Position numbers and translations under genes: made by a program. Shown piece by piece: positions 22,771 to 33,871 of a stretch of DNA of 64,000 nucleotides; the first letter of the stretch is position 1; each line of letters starts with the position of its first letter. The notes under the pieces were generated by a model, which had not been told where the DNA came from, searched no databases, and saw only the letters and a list, made by a program, of their open reading frames with translations. Source of the DNA: Silene conica (Eukaryota; Streptophyta; Magnoliopsida; Caryophyllales; Caryophyllaceae); contig CM055313.2 of NCBI GenBank assembly GCA_029255685.2, positions 22,421,079-22,485,078 on the forward strand, written 5' to 3'.

Positions 22771-22925
22771 CTTAGGCATATAGGCAGTGGTTATACGCTA
22801 TACATAGTACCGTGGAGGCAGTGGTTATACGCTCCACACCGATGGAGGCAGTGGTTATACGCTCCGTCAGCTAGAGGCAGTGGTTATACGCTCTGGCAAG
22901 TTAGAGGCAGTGGTTATACGCTCTA
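22771..22925 (+). repeat. Five tandem units with core ggcagtggttatacgct
   Basis: An identical 17-18 bp core is separated by variable 12-16 bp linkers (unit ~30-34 bp). It is homologous to the more decayed array at 1870-2092. Confidence 0.85.
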
Positions 22926-23625
22926 ACGGGCGTTCGCTCTATTCGCTATGCTTCGATGATAGCTTTGTGCCTCCTGTTGCGATGGATTGCGTGTCACCAA
23001 TTTCGCTACGCTTTAATGCTAGCATTGTGCGTTACGTTACTATGAGTCGTGAGTTACTTGAGTCGTAAGTGTTCATGGTCTAGTGGTCGCATATGGTCTA
23101 GGTTCGTTGGTTTCATTTGTCTGATGTTGAGAATATCATGGTATGGTAAGTTTGCTTTCATGTCATGTCATGTTTATATCCTCACATAATTGCGGTATTG
23201 TGTCTTCAAATGATGGTAAGTTTGATTGGACTTTCGTGAGCATAGATGATCTCACATGTTTACTTGTTTTGCATTTCAATTGTTAATGATTGTTGGTTAC
23301 ATTCATTTGTTGTAAACATGACTGGGAGAGCATCTAGTTACTCCCGACTGATTGTCGACCCCTTTCTCAGGTTGTTCAGGTTGTTGCAGTTTGGTTGATG
23401 CTTGCTTGGGGAAAGTGCGAAGCGAGCTTAATAAATTGTTTAGGACCTTGCTTTAAGTTTTAAGAACCTTTGAATAATGTATTAGTTTGGTTTTCGATTT
23501 GAGTATCGATCCGGATTTGGGTAAGGCGTTTCCGCCACCTTAACCCAGTTATCATTGAGTTACACTCTGATATTCTTTTATAATATGTTTTTCCTTTGTT
23601 TTATAATCCGGGTTGTTACACAGTA

Positions 23626-24226
23626 TTACAATCTTACATGTGTACAACATAGCGGGCCAACCCGACCCAACGTTGCTTTGTCGGCTAACATTTGTGGCCC
23701 AACCAATACTAAGCCCAACCCAACACGACCCATATATTCCCTTAAGTCGAGCTAGTGCCGCAACTTCTTTGACCTAGCCCGGTCAAAACACTAATAAAAG
23801 AAATATTATGAAGGCCACGTTCAACCCGCTATTAAATGGGTCGGGCTTATACTAGACCATAAACCAACTCAACACTAGCCCAGCCCAATCATATGTTAGT
23901 GTTGTGTTGGACTCGGGCCACTTGACCCAAAACACGGCCCGTCCCTAGCCTCGGCCCGCTGAGCACCTTTAGCCACTATATCAACCATAATAAAAAAAGA
24001 AATGCATTAATATGATGTAGGCATTTTTTGTTGGTGCTTACTAATGTTGCTTTTTCTTTGCAATTACTAACCATATACAGTAATTTCTTTCATAGTGACA
24101 ATTCTCTATTGTAGCTAAAGTATCACTTCTCGACTTAACTTATTGCGTTTCCCTAGAAAATAAAATTACACACCGTACATTACAATATTACATGACCCTA
24201 AAAGTAAAATATGGAAATTTAAGGGG
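23626..24226. other. Repeat-like DNA rich in GGCCCAAC words
   Basis: From 23650 to 23960 words such as 'gggccaacccgaccc', 'agcccaaccc' and 'ggcccg' recur, and a similar G-rich counterpart ('gggtcgggtc', 'cgggtcgagtc') lies at 26505-26790. No gene is seen. Confidence 0.4.
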
Positions 24227-24603
24227 ATTGCTATATCACGCCCCCTGTTTTACTTGTTACGCCCCCTATTTTTCAGTTTATTCCCATTTTGCCCCTGCGT
24301 CTTGCGTTTAGTTTTGACGTTCGTTGATGATGATGATTTCTGTATTTTTTTTGAGACGGTTTTTGAGACGGTTTTTTAGGCGGTTTTTGAGATGGATTTT
24401 GGGTTTTTTTTTTGGAGACGGTTTATGAAACCTTTTTTTTTTTAGACGGTTTATGAGACAGTTTTTTAGACGGTTGATACTTCATTTAATACTGCAACAT
24501 CTTAGAAATCTACTGCAACATCTTAGAAATCTATCTTCTTATCTCCTATTCTATAGACGGAAAATAAAAAATCCATTGTCGTGTAAAAAAAATTAATAAT
24601 AAA

Positions 24604-24722
24604 TTGTAAAACACGACACGACCTTGGCCATGTCGTGTGGACCACACGACATGGCCTAGGCGGTGTCGTGTAGTCCACACGACATGGCCATGGCTGTGTC
24701 GTGTGGTCTACACGACATGGCA
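24604..24722. repeat. Three adjacent hairpins built on cacgacatggcc
   Basis: The first is a perfect palindrome with 15-bp arms and a one-base centre (24626-24656, arms ggccatgtcgtgtgg / ccacacgacatggcc). Two shorter hairpins follow with gtcgtgt/acacgac stems. The three units are tandem variants of one sequence. Confidence 0.85.
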
Positions 24723-24739
24723 AAAAAAAAATGGAAAAA

Positions 24740-24822
24740 TGCTGGTTGTGGGGTTCAAACCCACGCGCACTTATGTGTAGAAGATCTTAAGTCTTCCCCC
24801 TAAACCACTCGGGCAAACCAGA
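24740..24822 (-). tRNA. tRNA-Leu(UAA)-like sequence, probable pseudogene
   Basis: The 83-nt minus-strand sequence folds as a tRNA: acceptor TCTGGTT / AACCAGC, D-arm CCC-GAGTGGTTTA-GGG, anticodon arm GAAGA-CTTAAGA-TCTTC (anticodon UAA), a long Leu-type variable arm, T-arm GTGGG-TTTGAAC-CCCAC and discriminator A. Two defects are visible: the first acceptor pair is T:C, and the T-loop C56 is T (B box ggTTTgaac instead of ggTTCgaac). It sits inside the fold-back element, so it is likely a captured, decaying tRNA. It is not the intron-bearing chloroplast trnL. Confidence 0.7.
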
Positions 24823-25564
24823 TGATTGATATATGATAGACAAAAAATGTTCATATTCGATTAGAATATTTTAAATACTTGAAACTTTTTGAGCAAAGGT
24901 ATAATTACTCGAGTAAATTATGTAAAATTGAAACTGCATAATTTTTCCGGCTGTATGATTAAAATTTAAAATGATATAATGATATATTTACGACGTCGTT
25001 ATATTAACTATTAGCACGCTTTTCTTTTGTTGGATGGAACAACAAATTTTTACGAGACATACGCAAAATCGTTCCAAAATTTTTTCCTAATTCGCAATTA
25101 AACCGTCTCAAAAATTGTTTATTATTACCGTCTCAAAAACCGTGTCAAAATACCGTCTCAAAATCATTCTCAACAAAAAGTCTGAAATTTCGGCTACAAA
25201 ATTATTATCAAAAACCGTCTCAAGAACCATCTCAAAAACCGTCTCAAAATCGTCACACAAACTATCTCAATTACCGTCTCAGAAAAAACCAACTTAAAAC
25301 CCGGCCGTCAACAATACGTCAAAAAAAAAAAACAAAAAAAACCAAAAAATTTCAGGGGCAAAATGGGAATTAATTAGAAAGTAGGGGGCGTAACAAGTGA
25401 AACAGGGGGCGTGATATAGCAATAATGACTTTTGTCATTTCATCTATGTTAGTAATGTTCTTAAATATAAATGGAAACACCAGTGTTCTTCTATATCTAA
25501 AAACAATCCACCAAATACAATATTATAAACACTTAGGTATAAGAAGTACGATCCTTCTGTAATA

Positions 25565-25849
25565 CTTCCTCCTATTCCCGATAACTGTCCCATTGTGGGT
25601 TGGGCACATGAATTAAGGAATTCATTTGTTTAATGTAAAGTAATGTGTGAGGTAACTAGATTGGAGAGAGGAAATGTATTATTGATTATTATTGTGAGTA
25701 GACCTTATTAAAATAAGTAGTGTTGTGGGGTATTGTTGTGGGTTAAAGTGAATAAAATAATTATAAACATTTACCCGAAATAGACAATGGGACATTATTG
25801 TGAATAGACGGAAATGGGCAATGAGACAGTTATGTAGAATAGGAGGGAG
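25565..25849. mobile_element. Stowaway-type MITE, 285 bp
   Basis: Begins CTTCCTCCTATTCCCGATAA and ends GTAGAATAGGAGGGAG, flanked by TA (25563-25564, 25850-25851). Same superfamily as 490-764, with a different interior. Confidence 0.8.
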
Positions 25850-25851
25850 TA

Positions 25852-27140
25852 CATTTTTTTTCCTTGTAATTAAAGACAATCAAGATGACAAGCAAATAAA
25901 TATATTAAGTTTAAGAATTAAGATAACTTACATAGAATATATTTGCTCTCTTAATTAAACCACAATTTATAATTAAGGAGTCCAAAATTTAGATAAAATA
26001 TTTAAAATTGGTGAATTGGCAAGTAATGGGGTAATATTGTGGAAAACCGCTTTTTTTTTTCTGTAAAATTTAGATAAAATATATAAAATATTTAAACCGC
26101 CATCGGCATGACAACTCTACCACCACCACCATTGTGATCACCACCGCCGCCGCCATGACCACCGCCCTAACACCCCCACCACCACCGCCATGACACACCC
26201 ACCACCATTACCGCCGCCAGTAGATAAGTGGTTGTTTGTGGTGGTGTGTGTTAGTGGTAAGAGTGAGTGTAAGTGGACCATTAGTTTCCTTTATTGGCCT
26301 GGTGTAATCAAACAACCAATTAAGCTTTAGATAATCTATTTCATTTCCCCCTCTTACCCTTTCTTATTTCATTTCCTTCCCTTTCTCTAACCAAACGCCC
26401 CTAAGTATATATTTCTCATTACTTAAAAAGAAGCCGTAAATTCGTATTTCAGATGGCCAATTCTGTCCGAAACAAATAAGACACTTTTAAAGTTTGTTTT
26501 GGTAAGGAGGTTGAGTTATTTCGGGTTGGGTCATTTTTGAGTCAATGAATAAGAGAGATAACATCATTTCAATTCATTTAAGTTCAATTAGAGTTATGTT
26601 TTATCCGATCATTTTCGAGTTGGGTGGTTTCGGTCGAGTCATTTTCGGGTCGAGTCAGTTATGAGTCAAGCAAGCTCGTGTCATGTTCATTGGGTCGGGT
26701 CAATACGGATTTTTGGGTTACATTTGAGTGATGTAGCTCGGACCAATTTTAAGTCTTAGATAAACCTTTTTAGGTTGAGTTATTTTTATCGGGTCTACTC
26801 CGAACTTAGATTGGAGTAGTATATAAGCATCACAAAAAAGATGGTGAAGTGAACTTTTGTTGCAAGGATGTACAAGGTAATGGGACCATATCTTCCAACA
26901 ACACTAAAATACATATTTCAGAGCTCGTCTTTTGAAATAATTGTAAGTAGAAGAAGAAATTGTGGATAACGAAAGCTTACAACAAAGATTTGCAAAAGCT
27001 ATAAAATCAATTAAACAACTTACTTTAAATGCTTAATCACGAAGAAACCAACTCTATCGTATTGCCTTTCGGATCCCACTGCCCAAATCCCACTATTCGA
27101 ATCCACAGTACTACCTACTACTTGCTCACTAACGCAAATT
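25852..27140. other. Intergenic DNA with decayed repeats, no gene seen
   Basis: It includes a CCACC/CCGCC-rich core (26100-26220) in an AT-rich frame and a 'gggtcgggtc' patch (26505-26790). A terminal 'aaccaaacgcccctaag' at 26388-26405 looks like a PIF/Harbinger-type end without a clear partner. Confidence 0.4.
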
Positions 27141-27145
27141 TTAAA

Positions 27146-27350
27146 CCGTAAGTCTTACTTGTGACGGGTCACTATTTATGACGGATATTTTGTGAGATAA
27201 AATGGATACAAAATGAGTTAGTAGGGAAAGGGGACTACATGAATAGAGTCGGAGAGAGAGAAAAAAAATGGGTATTTTGTGAGAAGAAACGGTATCCGTC
27301 ACAAGCTTGTGATGGATACCGCCGTTACAAATGAGAATTTGTGAATTTTA
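27146..27350. mobile_element. MITE with central palindrome (tatccgtcacaag family), copy 1
   Basis: It runs from 'gtaagtcttacttgtgacgg' to 'cgttacaaatgagaatttg'. These ends are imperfect inverted repeats. A 30-bp palindrome centred at aagctt (27291-27320, one mismatch) marks the family. Confidence 0.6.
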
Positions 27351-27503
27351 AAATAAGATGGTGTTTTACATTGTAAGCGGTCCATTTTTATAAAAAAATA
27401 GTTTATTAATTTATCCAAAATAAATAGTGTCATTTCACTTTTCGTACGTATGTGCTTATAATGCATTTCATAATGCTAAATCGAGCCAGACTTGAAGCTT
27501 AAA

Positions 27504-27664
27504 ATAGTAAGTCTTGCTTGTAACGGATCACCATTTGTGACGGAGAGAGGAAACCACATGAATAGTCTCAGAGAGAGAAAAAGTGGGTATTTCATAAGAG
27601 AAAACGGTATCCGTCACAAGCTTGTGACGGATATCGCCGTCACAAATGAGAATTTGTGAGCTTA
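27504..27664. mobile_element. MITE with central palindrome, copy 2
   Basis: Same arrangement as copy 1, with 'gtaagtcttgcttgtaacgg' at one end and 'cgtcacaaatgagaatttg' at the other. The 26-bp centre 27608-27633 (half-site tatccgtcacaag) is a perfect palindrome. Confidence 0.65.
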
Positions 27665-28449
27665 AAAACATAAGTACAAAAACTACAATGCTAAATCGAG
27701 CCAAATTTGAGAGTATAAAAGCTATTTTGGGTTGTTAATTGATCTTTACGGTGCTTCCTCTCTATCAATTAATTTTTTTTATCCATAGACAACATAAAAA
27801 AAATATCTTATTTCGTCCTCTTATCATTCCCATTTCTATGGAGTGAAGTGCATTTTTTCCCTACCGTTCAAAAAATCGATGTTTTAGACAATAGTGAGCC
27901 TATCTTTTTTTCACAAATTCTCATTTGTGACGGACATATTCGTCGTAAGCTTGCAATGGGTCAAGTAATATCCATAAAAAGAAATAAGACAAAAGTAGAA
28001 TATCTTGGTAATAATAAATTGTTTTGTCTTTTTCACCAATTTGGGTCGTATTTGACGCCGCAAACTTATGACGAATGTAACACCCCCATTTATTTAAGGA
28101 CCTGAACTAGGACTCCTCAGATAAATAAGAGTGTTACCATCTCGGTTTCCCGAGGCAGTAGATACAAAGGAAGATAAATAGTACTTTAAATATAAAGTTA
28201 ACTCAAACTTATTTTACATCCGTGTCCAAAAGTCTTAGCAAAAATAAAGTACAACTCATAAAACTGACTAAGTGATCTAGACATCTACTCTAGTCTTGAT
28301 CCAAGCTCTTCCTCCCATAGCTTCCCCCTTAGTCTCAGCACCTGTCATTCTGCTCCCCACAATTGGTTCATCACAGGTGATCACGAATACACAGGGTCAA
28401 CCACGAGGTTGAGTAGGTAAAAGAATAAGTAAAACAACAATATAATAAA

Positions 28450-28585
28450 CTCCGCGCCGATCCAACACCATATATATACTCCGCACCGATCCAACGCCAT
28501 AAATACTCCGCACCGATCCAACACCATAAATATACTCCGCACCGATCCAACGCCATAAATACTCCGCACCGATCCAACACCATAG
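28450..28585 (-). repeat. 27-bp minisatellite in the outer 3' LTR
   Basis: Five tandem units based on 'ctccgcaccgatccaac' plus 'accataaata', alternating acacca/acgcca variants. The same array lies at 43003-43138 in the other LTR with one base changed, so it predates this insertion. Confidence 0.9.
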
Positions 28586-29213
28586 CACAAGGCCCATTAT
28601 ATATATATCGTAACAATGTCTCAAAAGATATACATAGCACAATATAACTTTCACATGGGATTATAACATAAACATGCTTATTAACACAATAGAACAGATT
28701 ACACATTATTGTAAACCAGTATTTTCCCCTACCTGAAATAGTAGGTACGCAGATAAACCCCAAGGCTTGTTCAGAAATGTTCCACGCGAAACCCGCTTCC
28801 TAAACAAATATTATATAATTAATAAACACCCTATATCTCGTAATACGTGTTCACATTCTATTTATAGAAACTTCCTATATTTAGAAAGCTTCCCAACAAC
28901 CGAGGTTTCTCAAAATAGTACTTTCTAAATATAGTAACTTCTAAAAATAGCAGCTTCCAAAAATAGATACTTGATTTTGAAATTCAAACTATACATTAAT
29001 ACCCACTTAAAACCTCCCAAAACATATCTCTTAACAAAATCTTTACTATAAATAAAAGATATCAATACTATAAATAATAAATATATTATGAATAATAATA
29101 ATAATACTAATGAGTAAGATATTAATAAAAGTTTACTAATAAAACTAATACCAAAACTACACCCTACACGACCCAACTCACGACTCACTACCCAACGCAC
29201 CCCATGGTGTTAG

Positions 29214-30492
29214 TGTTGGTTTCACTAGGTAGTCATACTAGCTAATGTACTATTATTAGTCTTACTAATGTACTAATTAATCTCATATTAATTTAGTTTA
29301 GCCAATCTTAATCTTATGCATGCAAAATAAAAGCGGAAATAATGAGAATCGTATTCTTACAACCGGTCCGAAATGTGCTAAGGACGATCCTCCAAAAGCA
29401 ACCAAGTAAGCTTGCCTCCAATGAGTGCGCACCAAGACTTACCCTTAAACACCGATGACCGAACACGAGCTAGGTGACGGAAATGGTTGCCTTAAAACCG
29501 TGTACTAATACTTATTATTAGTATACTAGAAAATATTATGTCAATAATATTTAGGAGGATTTTGTGTATATTTCTTACTCTAAGGAAAAATACAACATGA
29601 GGTTTTACCTTTCTTACACTAGAAAAGATGAACATGGGTTAGTTTTATTAGTGAACAATTCACTTATTATATATTGTAGTGTGTCGTGTGACTTTGTGTT
29701 TGTGTGTATGGGAAGACTAAAATAGATTGCTTGTCTCTTATACATGCAATTAGGTTTGCATGGCTACATATAGGTATCATACCTACACAATCATTAAGTC
29801 TTAGTCATACACTAATTTAAACAAATTAGCCCTTATTATACACACCACCACACGCCACTCTTGTGTAAAATGTACTTTCATTTTACAAATTGTAATTTGT
29901 ACAATTGTGTAATATGTAACATCTTATGTGACATAAATCAATTGTATTAATTTAAAATATATATTTATCATATAAATATTATTTCTAAATTAATTAAATC
30001 ACATTTAACAAATTATTTAGTAATTCATAATTACCGTCTCAAAATATGGTTATTATATTAATCGTCAATACGATATACAACATTTGTTATAACCACGAAC
30101 CCATCTCATTCCAATTTCGACATTTCATAAATATCAATTAACATTTGACAATTGACACATTTCAATTTCAAATATAAATCTTACCTTAAGATTCAACCTC
30201 AAATTTCTCAATACACGGTTTCAAGAATATCGATCAATCTGTATCCTATACAATTAATCAATACATGTTTAAGGGGTCAGTCCTAGAGGTGTGACCTAAA
30301 GGGATCAACTGACCACCACCGTCATACGACAGTAATGTTAAACTCTAGTCAGCCAATCATTACCGATTAATGTTGGTCAGTTGACTATATCAAATATCGG
30401 ATCGTCCCTTGCATATTCTTTTCATAAGATTTATGACAATGATTTTTATCACTGTCGTGATCGCACTATTGTTGAGGACACATTTCCCAACA
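29214..30492 (-). repeat. 3' LTR of the inner element
   Basis: 1,279 bp, TG...CA ends. It is followed on the right by the polypurine tract at 30493-30503. Confidence 0.93.
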
Positions 30493-30503
30493 ATCTCCCA
30501 CTT
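30493..30503 (-). promoter_or_regulatory. Polypurine tract of the inner element
   Basis: Minus-strand AAGTGGGAGAT directly abuts the 3' LTR. This is the position and composition of a plus-strand primer site. Confidence 0.8.
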
Positions 30504-32837
30504 GTCCTCGACAAGTGTGCGTCACCAATTCTCTTGTCCTATTACGTCATCTCCCACTCAATGCAAGGTGTCTTCCAGGTCGTACTTGCATTTGATCATA
30601 TCTTGAGTGGTTTTCTCGATCTGGAGATTTAACTGCTTTGACCGGAATTATCTACCATAGATACCTTCCGAGCGTGGCCACGCATTTCCAGTTAAACTTC
30701 TCCTCGAGTGGCCCTGAGATTTAAGACAACCCTGACAAGGGGTTGGACAATTCCTATCCTACCGTTCCCTTCGACTAACACAGTCCATCATGACCCAAAA
30801 GAAGCCCATTTGACCCCCTTTAACGGATGATCGTAGAGCTAAAATCAAAGCCAATCTGAGGCTGCATCACCTTGGGCGAACAGTCTCAAGTCAAAGAATC
30901 GACTTATGTGAATAATATAGTAGCTCTCGCCACGACCGGGCTAATTATAAAATTTCCAGAACTCTATAAGCGGTCACTAAATGCCCAACAGAGTGTTACA
31001 CAGTCTGCCGATGTGATCGACTAGTCATCCCATATGACTCTATGACTTTTGAACTTGCCATCAATCGCCTCACATTGTAGTCGCTTCGAGACGTCACCTC
31101 ATACAAGCGACTATGGGCTATACTAAGTTAATCCAGTTCACTTATGGGGTTCAAATTGTCTCTTACAACCCATTTGGATTTCACAAAGTATAAATTGTGA
31201 GTTAATAATAATAACTCAAACGATAAGAGTGATTGTTATGTGCGAACAAACAATACGATATTGTTGCTCCACATAAACAATCTTTGATGATCATATATCA
31301 ATTTGTATTAATGGTTTGCTATGTGAATATACCTTATCTTCACATCCTTTAACCTACAAATTTCGGTTTCCTTTTGACTCATATTATCACGTATAATATG
31401 ATCTAATTCAAGTACACTTCGAGTCTCTTAAACTCGACTCGAGTCTCCTTACTTTAAGGAAGCTCCCACTGTTTTCTTAAAACTTATGACATGTCATCCA
31501 TATGAACATAGTCATATTGTACTAGAATTCATATTGTAGTTAATCCTAGATTCGATCTCTTAGTTCTCCTCGAGAAACTTATATCGAAATAGGACTTTAT
31601 TTCAACTTATGGCATTCTGATCAAGGTTATATGAATCAACATATTCATATCTCAGATTCAAATCCAAACCTTGTTAACTGATCGGTGACGTTTCATTATC
31701 TTATAATAAACTCACTTATGATTTATGTTCTTAACATACATTCATTTAGAACTGAAAACCTTATATTCTTTAACCTTTAAAGAATCACCATTCTCTCTAA
31801 ATGGTAGATTTCGTTTCCTTAATAACTTTTCTCCCACTGAATTCCACATTACTATCTTATAGTTTAATAACTCCCACTATCTTCATAGTGATTAGGTAAC
31901 ATCTTCAAACATCTTCTCAACTCATAATGAACATTTCATTTTGATTTACTTCAAACATTTTCTCAACTCGTAATGAACATTTCATCTTGATTTACTTTCC
32001 CATGGAAAGAATCTTCGTATTATCATGAGAACGGGAGACGATTTCTCCTCTATTATCTTTATAAAACAGAAACATTAACATCATGGAAACGATTTCCTTC
32101 CGTTAACACTCGCGGTTCCCTTTGTCCTCTCTAGGAACTTTTGACAACATATGGAACATTTTCCTTTTGTGTCCTCGCGTAGTTTCTTCTGTGTTCTCTC
32201 GTAGTTTCTTCTATCCAATTTCTTAGAGTTCTTCTCAAGGACTCCTCATAGAACTCTTCTCTAAGATCCTATGTCTATCTCATTGGTTTACGGGCGTAGA
32301 ATTTCTCCCACTCTATCCTTCAAAATAACCGTTATTTAAGAAGGATAGCATTTTCGCCCGTCAACAATGTATTGGATAAAGAATTATGTGAGTATTTGAG
32401 ACATTAACATATTCTTTCATTTAAGGTGAAAATCTTATAATGAACTGATGTTCTTATGTTTGAATTTGAAGTATTTCACGGGATGCAATTCTCGTTTTTA
32501 AGTAAGTCTTATTACTTTTATAATGATCCTATCATTTCTTCCGTACGGTGAATCATTCAAGGTACTTTATTACGATCTATGAAAATCGTATCAATTCATG
32601 TTATAAAAGCATTTTAAAACAACCAAACATATTTGATTAAGAACAAAAGGATGACTTGGGTTGAAAACCAAGTCACCACTATTACAACCATTGTTTCAAC
32701 AATATTCTTGTCGTACAAGAAATACAAAAGTTCTTAAATTAAAATGCAAAAAGAAAGAAGACATCAGATGAAAATTAGAGCCTTGCTCTTCATGTCTTCG
32801 ATCTCGGATGCTACCTTAGCCATCCATGGAAGGAACT
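30504..32837 (-). other. Long non-coding tail of the inner element
   Basis: About 2.3 kb lies between gag and the PPT, where a full Copia element would carry pol. Stops occur in every frame, and no D-D-35-E, TRLVAKG-like or YVDDM-like motif could be recognised. Near 30520-30860 'ctcccac' and 'gagtgg' words recur. Whether it is deleted pol or a recruited sequence is unknown. Confidence 0.6.
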
Positions 32838-32944
32838 TCAATTTTCCTTCTCTTTCTCCTTACCCTTATCTTTGGTAGGAGCCCCTTTAAAACAATTTAT
32901 AAACGGGTGAGAATCAATAACTTGTATCACTATACAAAAATTGA

Positions 32945-33871
32945 TTAAGTAACATGAATTAGACGAGAATTTATACCTACTGCAAGAACCTTTCCGGCTT
33001 TGAGGTCATGGAGATACTTCGGGCAATTCCGCTTCCAATGCCCCATCTTAGTGCAATAATAGCACTTGTCTTCAACCTTTGATGACGACGAAGAAGAAGC
33101 ACCTTTCGTAAAAGTCTTCTCCTTAGGAGATGCGGGTTTGAAGGCTTTAACATTTTTACCCTTGTTGGCCTTGCGCTTAAACTTCCTCTTGCTTTTTGAA
33201 TCGATATTAAGCACATCCTTTGTGGAACTCTCATTAAGTCCCATATCCCTCTCCGCTTGGACCAACATCTTATGTAACTCGTCCAAGGAGGTTACTTGAT
33301 TGCGCATGTTATAATTTACCCGAAATTGAACATACGATTTCACTTTGTTGAGGGAGTGAAGGATTTTGTCAATAATAAGCGAGTCGGGAACATTCACCCC
33401 TTGCAACTTCAAGGTTTCGGCTAGCTCAACCATTTTGAGCACATGAGGACTAATCTTTTGACCTTCCTTTAAGGTCAAATCGAAGAAGGCGGAGGCCGCC
33501 TCATATTGGATTACCCTAGGAGCTTGTGAAAACATGTTCGCAACTCTAGTGTATATCTCATTAGCCGTGGCTAGCTTAATCATTCTTCTTTGGAGATCCG
33601 GCTCCATCGAAAATATAAGCACGTTCTTCAAAGCATGCGACTCCTTCATGTAAGCCTCATAGGCCTCACGAGTCGCTTCCGATGAACGAGCACCGGGAGT
33701 GGGAGGAGCGGCAATGGTAAGATAACGAGTCTTATCGTCGGCTTCCGCGGCCAACACCAATTGGGCGTCCCAATCTTTAAAATTGGCGCCATGCTTCTCA
33801 AGCTTGCAACGATCCATAAAAGACCGAAGCCATGAAACGTGTTGTGGGAGTGGTGGAGCGTTATTTGCCAT
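32945..33871 (-). CDS. Gag protein of the inner Copia-like element
   Basis: The first ATG in frame (33871, MANNAPPLPQHV) gives 308 residues. Residues ~30-215 match the Copia Gag (UBN2-type) fold: DWDAQLVLAAEADDK, then IYTRVANMF, YEAASAFFDL, 'HVLKMVELAETLKLQG', 'HSLNKVKSYVQFRVNYN', then a Lys-rich linker. A CCHC zinc knuckle CYYCTKMGHWKRNC lies at residues 270-283. The protein would form virus-like particles and bind the element's RNA. The frame is intact. A possible 92-nt intron (32976-32885) near the 3' end would replace the last residues (INSRLIHVT) by a Lys/Glu-rich tail ending at 32838. Without pol, this is the element's only product. Confidence 0.88.
   Translation of the reverse strand: MANNAPPLPQHVSWLRSFMDRCKLEKHGANFKDWDAQLVLAAEADDKTRYLTIAAPPTPGARSSEATREAYEAYMKESHALKNVLIFSMEPDLQRRMIKLATANEIYTRVANMFSQAPRVIQYEAASAFFDLTLKEGQKISPHVLKMVELAETLKLQGVNVPDSLIIDKILHSLNKVKSYVQFRVNYNMRNQVTSLDELHKMLVQAERDMGLNESSTKDVLNIDSKSKRKFKRKANKGKNVKAFKPASPKEKTFTKGASSSSSSKVEDKCYYCTKMGHWKRNCPKYLHDLKAGKVLAVGINSRLIHVT

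Larger units (their letters stand above)
20997..23620 (+). mobile_element. Intact solo LTR, 2,624 bp
   Basis: Begins TGTAACACCCCG and ends GGGTTGTTACA, with perfect 5-bp target duplication cagta at 20992-20996 and 23621-23625. No internal domain, PBS or PPT is present, so it is a solo LTR left by recombination between two LTRs. The TGTAACACCCC start is shared with the outer Gypsy element at 28076, which suggests a chromovirus (Tekay/Del-like) origin, though the bodies are not alike. It contains two tandem arrays (22014-22400, 22771-22925). Confidence 0.9.
24227..25423. mobile_element. Fold-back TIR element with long inverted repeats
   Basis: The ends pair over about 70 bp: ATTGCTATATCACGCCCCCT, then 'cttgttacgccccct' and 'ttcccattttgcccct' on the left, matched by their complements on the right. 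Next inside, 24340-24480 carries repeats of 'gagacggttttt', mirrored by 'aaccgtctcaaaa' repeats at 25095-25290, so much of the element is self-complementary. The core holds a hairpin cluster (24604-24722) and a tRNA-Leu-like sequence (24740-24822). No transposase and no clear target duplication are seen. Confidence 0.75.

Noticed and set aside
22771..22925. CRISPR-like repeat-spacer appearance of the ggcagtggttatacgct array
   Set aside because: This is plant nuclear DNA inside an LTR. Linkers are only 12-16 bp and no cas genes are present; it is a minisatellite.
28371..28763. Overlapping minus-strand frames with repeats such as WCWIGAEY / GVGSVRSIY (also at 42924-43316)
   Set aside because: They are translations of the LTR minisatellite in several frames and occur identically in both LTRs. 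There is no start context or domain.
30504..32837. Possible degenerate pol region of the inner element
   Set aside because: I could not identify any integrase, RT or RNase H motif in any frame. A profile search would be decisive.
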